NCBI GenBank assembly: GCA_027073945.1
Contig: JALTEL010000642.1
Location: 1 to 5,365 of the forward strand
From: Caldifarciminota bacterium
GTDB taxonomy: Bacteria > WOR-3 > Hydrothermia > UBA1063 > CAJXJZ01
Direction: 5' to 3'
DNA: 5,365 nt
Both the position numbers and the translations under genes were made by a program. Below are positions 1 to 4,686 of this stretch, in pieces (positions within the stretch are counted from its first letter, which is position 1; every line of letters starts with the position of its first letter). A model generated the notes under the pieces. It was given only the letters and a program-made list of their open reading frames with translations, had not been told where the DNA came from and did not search any database.

Positions 1-167
1 TTTTCGCCTATAAAATGGATATCATTTGCAGTGAAAGCACCAGAAAGCCCTATACGAAGACAGCTTGCTAACACTGGTGTACTTTGAAAATATGGAACAA
101 TCGTGTACGCTTTATCCGATTTTCAGGCTATTACGGCTCGGCACTATTGATTAAATGCATAGGAGAA

Positions 168-179
168 CCTGCAAGCAGG
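168..179. repeat. Short inverted repeat CCTGC-AA-GCAGG
   Basis: Five-base arms are separated by AA, adjacent to and overlapping the outer arm of the larger inverted-repeat element at 178-218. The two together look like a compact structured repeat, but the two-base spacer is too short for an RNA hairpin loop unless the arms fray. Confidence 0.35.
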
Positions 180-218
180 GTATTGTGGGGGTTGGGGGAT
201 TAAAATCCCCGGCTACCC
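178..218. repeat. Nested inverted repeat downstream of the operon (possible weak 3' structure or repeat fragment)
   Basis: An inner stem GGGGAT (195-200) pairs with ATCCCC (205-210) across a four-base loop. An outer stem GGGTA (178-182) pairs with TACCC (214-218). The element begins 18 bases beyond the HEPN stop on the operon strand. No U-run follows on either strand, so it is not a standard intrinsic terminator. It may be a Rho-type 3' structure, or part of a short dispersed repeat. Confidence 0.5.
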
Positions 219-235
219 GATTATAACGTGTCTTT

Positions 236-943
236 TTAATCTTCTGGCTCCACTTTTTCCTGAATTGCTGAGTAAAAAAATTTCTTCTCTTCCGGGTATT
301 TTGATTCATCAATTTTTGAAAGCGTACGGAGGGTAATTGAATTAATACCAAATTCCTGAATGAAATCTCCTTCAAGGTACTGGGTGGCTTCAGCCTCGTT
401 CTCTACAGCAATCTTTATTTCTTTCAGAAACAGGAGGAACAGTGTTTTGTATTCATCAGCACAAAACTGGTGAATTCTTTCAAGATTTTGCAGATACTTT
501 TGGGACCGATCTTCAAAGTCATCCTCACTTGTCAGATAGATGCCGTTGGTGTGGAGAATAGCGTTTCTCTTTTTGACCGGCGCTTTCAGGTTGCCTATCT
601 GGTCATTGGGAATGCCGACCGCCCGGTAAAATTGAAATATGGTGGATTCATTTTCATTGGAAAAAGAGAGCCAGGAAATATTGTCAATTTCTTTGACCTG
701 CAATCTGTCATGAAAGCCGATCAGGACATACTCAAACCGTTTCGGGTCAGCCCGAAATATGCCGTAAATATAGTGATAAACAATGCCCATATAAATCATG
801 TGCAAGGCGACAACAGCAAAGTGATAATTTTCTGCCAGATAATTTTGATCTACGGAGTGGGCAAGAAAGGAAAAATAATCCGCGTCAGACGGATTTTTGT
901 ATTTTATGGGTAAATAATCAAAGATCTGGTAGGCGGTTTCCAT
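236..943 (-). CDS. HEPN-motif protein, predicted ribonuclease effector or partner of SIR2
   Basis: A 235-residue, mostly helical soluble protein that I do not recognise as a named family. The key observation is RNAILH at 126-131, an R-N-x3-H that fits the HEPN catalytic motif Rx4-6H, with the polar residue after Arg that HEPN RNases favour. It is preceded by a long helix at about 22-62 (YFSFLAHSVDQNYLAENYHF onward) and followed by helices at 145-185, the arrangement expected of a HEPN domain. HEPN proteins typically dimerise and cleave RNA in toxin-antitoxin, CRISPR and abortive-infection systems. RNase activity is therefore inferred, not shown. The C-terminal 45 residues are charged and lack a recognisable motif. 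The ATG lies two bases after the sir2 stop (TAACCATG) with only a weak GC-rich ribosome site, pointing to translational coupling. It is the last gene of the cassette. An alternative is a HEPN-like structural or antitoxin partner without catalysis. Confidence 0.65.
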   Translation of the reverse strand: METAYQIFDYLPIKYKNPSDADYFSFLAHSVDQNYLAENYHFAVVALHMIYMGIVYHYIYGIFRADPKRFEYVLIGFHDRLQVKEIDNISWLSFSNENESTIFQFYRAVGIPNDQIGNLKAPVKKRNAILHTNGIYLTSEDDFEDRSQKYLQNLERIHQFCADEYKTLFLLFLKEIKIAVENEAEATQYLEGDFIQEFGINSITLRTLSKIDESKYPEEKKFFYSAIQEKVEPED

Positions 944-945
944 GG

Positions 946-2241
946 TTAGATGCCGCCCCAGTCCATTTCGGTTGCCGTAGCTGCAATAATCTGCAAATTG
1001 TCTTTGCTGTAACTCTTTTTTCCTTGAAAACTATTGGTTACATAGTCATCCATCCTGTATGAAAATATGTTCTCCAGATTGGCAACCACTGATTCAGCAA
1101 AAGGATCGATAATCGATATTTCTTTGTCCTTGTTATTTCTTATGATGTCGTTGAAATGTTCGTCGGCATAATTGAAAGAATACCCGGCGACAATTAACCT
1201 GCTTGCTTCTGTTATGACCTCCTTGGTTTTGTACCAGGTTTCAATAAAAGCGTTGGACAGAACCGGCTTCATTTTCAAGGGTGGTATTATCGATGGAATG
1301 ACACAGGGCGGATTTTTTGTTTTTTTGAAATCTGTATTGACCCCAACGATATTTTCTATAAATTCAGCGAGATTGATATTGTGGTGGTTATCGATAGAGC
1401 AAAGTTGCCGGTCTTTCATCCTGACAAATTGGGACAGATTACCGTGGAAATAAAGTGAAGCGGAATCTCTGATCTCTGCGAAGGATGTATAATTAAGCGT
1501 TATCAGACGCCAGTCCTCAGGCAATGCGGAGTAAAAAGGCAGTGTGTGGCTGGAGTCGCCATTGAGAATGGTATTTTCTTTGCTCTTCAGGTATGCCCAC
1601 AAAGTCCACGATAAATACATGTAGTTTTTCATCTGCGGGATGGACTGGGTATAAAAACCAATAAAATTATCCATCAGCAGCCGCTCAAAATCCATGAGGT
1701 TACCGCGTACATGTTTCAAGATTGGATGTTGCGGCTCGTGCAGACTACGCTCAAAGATTTTCCTCATGACGGTGTTGAAAATCTCCGAGAATGTCAGCTT
1801 GGGCAGTTCAATAATATTTTCATCATCAATGGTGCCGATATCGTCGCCAAATACTGCCTTAATCAGTTCCTCCATTTCGCTATCGAGCTTTACATCTTCC
1901 TGAAGTTTTTGTATTTTTATCAATAAGGCGTTAATCAGCTTTCCAAGTTTTTTGTCCTCTTCGCCTGTTTCTTCTTTCTCGACCTCCCTGCTAATATTTT
2001 CAACAATCGTGGCAACCTGGCCCCTGAATTCATTGGATAATTTATCAATGGCGTTTTTAATGAACTTGTCATAGGAAAATCTGAGGCCCGGCAAAATCTT
2101 TCGCAGTACCTTGTCAATCTCCTTGCCTTCATCCGTTTGAAGATATTGCCGAATTTGAGGGACAAGTTCCGTTGCCAAGGGGAAATCCAGTCCAGAGCTT
2201 TTATCAACACCAGCACCACAGATAATAACGGTTTCGCTCAT
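946..2241 (-). CDS. SIR2-like NAD+-binding protein, predicted defence effector
   Basis: A 431-residue protein of the SIR2-like group (sirtuin fold) found in bacterial immunity. Visible motifs in order: the N-terminal Rossmann NAD+ loop GAGVDKSSGLDFP (9-21), an aberrant insert at about 40-180 with a charged helical stretch (85-130, likely coiled coil), LITLNYTSFAE (246-256), where N250 corresponds to the family's catalytic-site Asn, FHGN (265-268) with the expected catalytic His at H266, and VAGYSFNYADEHF (351-363) followed by ISIIDP (375-380), the usual C-terminal nucleotide-binding strands. Defence SIR2 proteins such as those in Thoeris, DSR and pAgo systems deplete NAD+ on phage infection; that activity here is inferred. 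Zinc-binding Cys pairs of histone-type sirtuins are absent, as usual for this group. In the first loop an Asp stands where many members have Ser (GAGxS). The gene is coupled to hsdS by ATGA and followed after two bases by the HEPN gene, so it probably acts with one or both. Confidence 0.85.
   Translation of the reverse strand: MSETVIICGAGVDKSSGLDFPLATELVPQIRQYLQTDEGKEIDKVLRKILPGLRFSYDKFIKNAIDKLSNEFRGQVATIVENISREVEKEETGEEDKKLGKLINALLIKIQKLQEDVKLDSEMEELIKAVFGDDIGTIDDENIIELPKLTFSEIFNTVMRKIFERSLHEPQHPILKHVRGNLMDFERLLMDNFIGFYTQSIPQMKNYMYLSWTLWAYLKSKENTILNGDSSHTLPFYSALPEDWRLITLNYTSFAEIRDSASLYFHGNLSQFVRMKDRQLCSIDNHHNINLAEFIENIVGVNTDFKKTKNPPCVIPSIIPPLKMKPVLSNAFIETWYKTKEVITEASRLIVAGYSFNYADEHFNDIIRNNKDKEISIIDPFAESVVANLENIFSYRMDDYVTNSFQGKKSYSKDNLQIIAATATEMDWGGI
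2238..2241 (-). promoter_or_regulatory. ATGA stop/start overlap coupling hsdS to sir2
   Basis: The coding strand reads GTATGAGC: GTA TGA ends the specificity protein and ATG AGC starts the SIR2 protein. A G-rich stretch (G6 at 2249-2254) seven bases upstream can serve as ribosome binding site. The four-base overlap is a standard sign of termination-reinitiation coupling and ties SIR2 output to the M-S gene. Confidence 0.85.
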
Positions 2242-3407
2242 ACCTTTTCCCCCCAGACCTCGGCGATTTCATCCTTGATTTTCTGCTCGTGAATGGTGAT
2301 CAGCTTTTTGCACTCCTCCACCATTTTTTGCTCTTTTTCGATTTCAGTGATGATTTGTTTTTGGATTTCGAGGGGAGGGAAGGGAATTTGAATTTGTTTT
2401 AATTTCGTGAAATGCCGTTTATATCCATCAGATTCAATAGGGTTTGTTTTAAGTATGAAATATAGAAATCTTGGCAATAATTTATATGATGTAGTTAATA
2501 TTTTTATTCCATCAGCACCTTGAGCGAATGGTTTGTCAATATATTTTACAGCACAAGTATGATCACCGAATATAACAAAAGGCTTTATTCCTCTTATTAG
2601 TGCATCTGAATCATCTGTCCAGCCAGCAATCTCAACTTGAGATTGATCAATAATAGGAAAAATCCCCTTTTTAGAGTAATTCCCTTTTTTGATTTTTATC
2701 GGTGGTGTAATAGTCTCAATTACTTCCCCCAACCTCACCATCGGCCAGTCGGGGTTGATTTTGATGTGGGGTTTCCAGTTTTCTGCAACCTGACGGGCGC
2801 CGTCGATTACCTTCTGAAAGCTGTCCAGTTCGCGAGCGATCTTTTGCTGGACTTCAAGGGGCGGGAGGGGGATTTCTCTTTTCTCCATACCACTCTTTGT
2901 GATATGAACCATTGCAATGCCTCTTCCACCTTCTGACTTGATATTTTCAGTATCCCAATCGAGTAGATAAAATAAAAATCTTCTGTCAATTTGATCTTTA
3001 GTTTCTATTTTCCATATATGATAGTGGTAAATCGCTTTGGGGCCATCCCATATTTTTGGACCAAAAGATGCTGACCAAGCATATAGCAAGTCTCCTTTTT
3101 GGCAATACTTGTCCTTGGGTAACTCTAAATCAGAGTAATACCATTCCCTATTTGAGAAGAAGTTGCCTACTCGCAAAACAGGTATAGGGCCTTCATCGAG
3201 CAATTCTTCTCTCTTGTATGCTCTCCCGTTTATTATTCTTGCCACCTCCCCCAACCTCACCATCGGCCACTTGACCTTGCTGTAATCAACTGCCTTCCGA
3301 TATCTGTCACCGGTCAGGTTATAGTCGCCGTTTTCGGCAATTTTTTCCTTCTTTACCCACAGGGCCGGTTTTGATTCAGCTTTCTTACCCTTTTGCCAGT
3401 CCCGCAC
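2238..3407 (-). CDS. hsdS: Type I-like DNA specificity region (HsdS) with two target-recognition domains; head carries the HsdM C-terminus
   Basis: Determines which bipartite DNA site the methylase recognises. Residues 1-45 are not S-like. They match the usual HsdM tail (LWVKKEKIAENGDYNLTGDRYR), so this frame begins inside the methylase. TRD1 starts at WPMVRLGEV (47-55) and ends at IPLPPLEVQQKIA (179-191), followed by a helical spacer to about 218. TRD2 starts with the identical WPMVRLGEV (221-229) and ends at IPFPPLEIQKQI (341-352), followed by a second helix that ends VWGEKV. This is the classic two-TRD, two-helix layout. The listed start is a GTG at 3407-3405 with no convincing ribosome binding site, which argues that the segment is normally translated as the C-terminal half of an M-S fusion. 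The stop overlaps the next ATG as ATGA. The TRDs are AT-rich compared with the spacers, consistent with TRD exchange. The recognised sequence cannot be read from the protein. Confidence 0.9.
   Translation of the reverse strand: MRDWQKGKKAESKPALWVKKEKIAENGDYNLTGDRYRKAVDYSKVKWPMVRLGEVARIINGRAYKREELLDEGPIPVLRVGNFFSNREWYYSDLELPKDKYCQKGDLLYAWSASFGPKIWDGPKAIYHYHIWKIETKDQIDRRFLFYLLDWDTENIKSEGGRGIAMVHITKSGMEKREIPLPPLEVQQKIARELDSFQKVIDGARQVAENWKPHIKINPDWPMVRLGEVIETITPPIKIKKGNYSKKGIFPIIDQSQVEIAGWTDDSDALIRGIKPFVIFGDHTCAVKYIDKPFAQGADGIKILTTSYKLLPRFLYFILKTNPIESDGYKRHFTKLKQIQIPFPPLEIQKQIITEIEKEQKMVEECKKLITIHEQKIKDEIAEVWGEKV
2725..2747. repeat. 23-bp direct repeat, copy 2 (start of TRD2)
   Basis: Second identical copy of the element at 3247-3269, encoding WPMVRLGEV at the entry of TRD2. 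Recombination between the copies would delete 522 bases in frame. That would remove TRD1 plus the central helix and leave a half-S subunit with one TRD. Confidence 0.95.
3247..3269. repeat. 23-bp direct repeat, copy 1 (start of TRD1)
   Basis: Identical to 2725-2747, exactly 522 bases away (174 codons, in frame). The coding strand encodes the WPMVRLGEV entry of the first TRD. The match ends abruptly on both sides, as expected for a conserved TRD boundary usable for recombination. Confidence 0.95.
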
Positions 3408-3411
3408 GATT

Positions 3412-4686
3412 TCAAAGGCCTGCGGCAGGTCGTTTTTTGTCTATCCTTCTTCTCTGCGCTCCAAGGTCAAAACCGTCATTTCCCACCTTGACAAAGAGGA
3501 TTTCATCATTCCTTTTGGCCAGGGTCTTGTCGAGAAAGAGGATGGAGGTTTTCACGCCGCTGTAGGGCTGGAACACCCCGGCGGGTAGACTGACCACGGC
3601 ATAGAGATAATGCTCTTCCACCAGCATTTTCCGTAATGCCTTGTAGGCGTTGGTGGACTGAAAAATAATCCCTTCCGGTACGATGATGCCTGCCTTGCCG
3701 TGGATGGTGAGATGTTCGGCAATATAGTCCACAAAGAGCACTTCCGCCCGGTTGGCCGAGACCTGAAAGAGCTTGTGGGGACGGATACCTCCTTTCGGAG
3801 TCATAAAGGGCGGATTGGCGAGGATAATATCAAAATTGTCGCCCCAGCGTTCTTCATAAGTCAGGGTGTCATATTCATGAATTTGCGGGGTGGAAAAACC
3901 GTGCAGGTAGAGGTTGACGAGGGAGAGACGTACCATGTCGGGGGAGATGTCGTAGCCGACAATATTGTTTGCCAGCCGTTTGCGGTCATCGGTGGTCAGG
4001 TTTGTTACATTGGGAGTTTCACCATAAAGCGCTTCCGGCTCCTTGACCATAAAGACCGGCTCATAATTGTCGGTATCATAATCCGGGGCGTTATTTCTCT
4101 GGATATGCTTGTAGGAGGCGATCAGAAAACCTGCGGTGCCGCAGGCTGGGTCAAGAATCCGGTCGGTCTTCTGCGGGTTCACCACCTCGACAATAAAGTC
4201 AATGATGTGACGGGGGGTGCGAAACTGCCCGGCGTCTCCCTGGGAACCGAGAATGGAAAGTAGGTATTCAAAGGCGTTGCCGAGATTTTCACTGTTGCCG
4301 TAGGAGAAGCTGTTAATCTCTTTCAGAAACAGGTTGAGGGTTTCCGGGTCGCGGTAAGGAAGATAAGCGTCCTTGAAGATGGTGCGGAAGAGTTCCGGTA
4401 TCTGCTCTGATTTGGCAAACGAGGTCAGGGCGCGGGTGTATAAATTCCACCGTTCCAGGCCGGAAAGTTCCCGGCTCATCAGGTGGCCCCAGGAAAACTC
4501 TTTCAGATCGCCGGTCAAGAATTGCGCCTTGCCGCCCAGTTCTTCATTCTCCCTGTCCATGTCATCCATGAACTTGTAGATCAGGGCGTTGGTGATCTGC
4601 TCTACCTGGGCCTTGGGGTCCGGCACCTTGCCCACCAGTATCTGCCGGGCCGAGTTAATTCTCTGTTTTGTATCTTTGTCCAGCAT
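3412..4686 (-). CDS. hsdM: Type I-like N6-adenine DNA methyltransferase (HsdM), 3' end frameshifted
   Basis: Predicted S-adenosylmethionine-dependent adenine-N6 DNA methylase of the type I modification subunit family. The N-terminal helical HsdM_N-like part spans about residues 1-130. The catalytic domain follows: GQFRTPRHIIDFIVEVV at 153-169 (motif X region), DPACGTAGFL at 179-188 (SAM-binding motif I), GYDISPDMVRLSLVNLYLHG at 244-263, and NPPF at 291-294 (catalytic motif IV). The signature GNDGFDLGAQRR at 402-413 is present near the end. After D416 the frame runs through an A6 tract into an off-family tail KKRPAAGL and stops at residue 424. The expected continuation (KNDLPQAFEIVRDWQKG...) is present in the next frame, reached by removing one A, and flows straight into the specificity region. 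HsdM as written therefore lacks its normal C-terminal segment. The start is supported by GGAAGG seven bases upstream. Catalytic residues look intact; whether a functional full-length product is made is uncertain. Confidence 0.93.
   Translation of the reverse strand: MLDKDTKQRINSARQILVGKVPDPKAQVEQITNALIYKFMDDMDRENEELGGKAQFLTGDLKEFSWGHLMSRELSGLERWNLYTRALTSFAKSEQIPELFRTIFKDAYLPYRDPETLNLFLKEINSFSYGNSENLGNAFEYLLSILGSQGDAGQFRTPRHIIDFIVEVVNPQKTDRILDPACGTAGFLIASYKHIQRNNAPDYDTDNYEPVFMVKEPEALYGETPNVTNLTTDDRKRLANNIVGYDISPDMVRLSLVNLYLHGFSTPQIHEYDTLTYEERWGDNFDIILANPPFMTPKGGIRPHKLFQVSANRAEVLFVDYIAEHLTIHGKAGIIVPEGIIFQSTNAYKALRKMLVEEHYLYAVVSLPAGVFQPYSGVKTSILFLDKTLAKRNDEILFVKVGNDGFDLGAQRRRIDKKRPAAGL
3433..3438 (-). 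other. A6 homopolymer with apparent +1-base frameshift between methylase and specificity parts
   Basis: The coding strand reads ATA GAC AAA AAA CGA CCT and ends at TGA (3414-3412). With five A's it would read ATA GAC AAA AAC GAC CTG, giving the family-like IDKNDLPQAFEIVRDW and continuing in frame to the end of the specificity gene at 2238. In the downstream frame a TAG lies immediately before the A-run, so the break is confined to roughly 3412-3443. Possible causes are a base-calling error in a homopolymer, a true mutation, slippage (phase variation) or recoding. Confidence 0.85.

Larger units (their letters stand above)
1..235. other. Non-coding stretch beyond the last gene
   Basis: I see no supported gene, tRNA or strong promoter here. 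A plus-strand frame is open from the left edge to a TGA at 85-87 (28 codons, ending RRQLANTGVL) and could be the tail of an unrelated rightward gene, but nothing in it is recognisable. The part at 165-220 holds the inverted repeats described separately. This probably marks the end of the cassette. Confidence 0.5.
2238..4686 (-). other. Inferred M-S fusion gene (815 codons after removing one A)
   Basis: The whole stretch is 2449 bases. Dropping one A at 3433-3438 gives exactly 816 codons including the stop, that is, one 815-residue protein: methylase (about 1-418), linker with the HsdM tail (about 419-470), TRD1, helix, TRD2, helix. Nothing between GDRYR and WPMVRLGEV offers a stop codon or a plausible new start. 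Fusions of N6-methylase and type I S domains are known. That this locus was built that way is an inference from frame continuity. Confidence 0.7.

Noticed and set aside
1..87. Plus-strand open frame of 28 codons from the left edge
   Set aside because: Could be the end of a neighbouring gene, but it is too short and unrecognisable to call.
178..198. Runs of G (GGG, GGGGG, GGGGG) as a G-quadruplex
   Set aside because: Only three G-tracts of three or more, so no intramolecular three-tetrad quadruplex; the inverted repeat explains the G/C runs better.
220..225. TATAAT on the minus strand just after the HEPN gene, as a -10 box
   Set aside because: No acceptable -35 hexamer at 16-18 bases upstream and no gene follows within the window.
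470..913. 147-codon plus-strand frame opposite the HEPN gene
   Set aside because: Lies wholly antisense to the HEPN gene, has no recognisable motif, and the opposite strand fits a coherent operon with a catalytic motif.
3700..4263. 187-codon plus-strand frame opposite hsdM
   Set aside because: Antisense to clear methylase motifs I and IV; an open shadow frame of a GC-richer gene.
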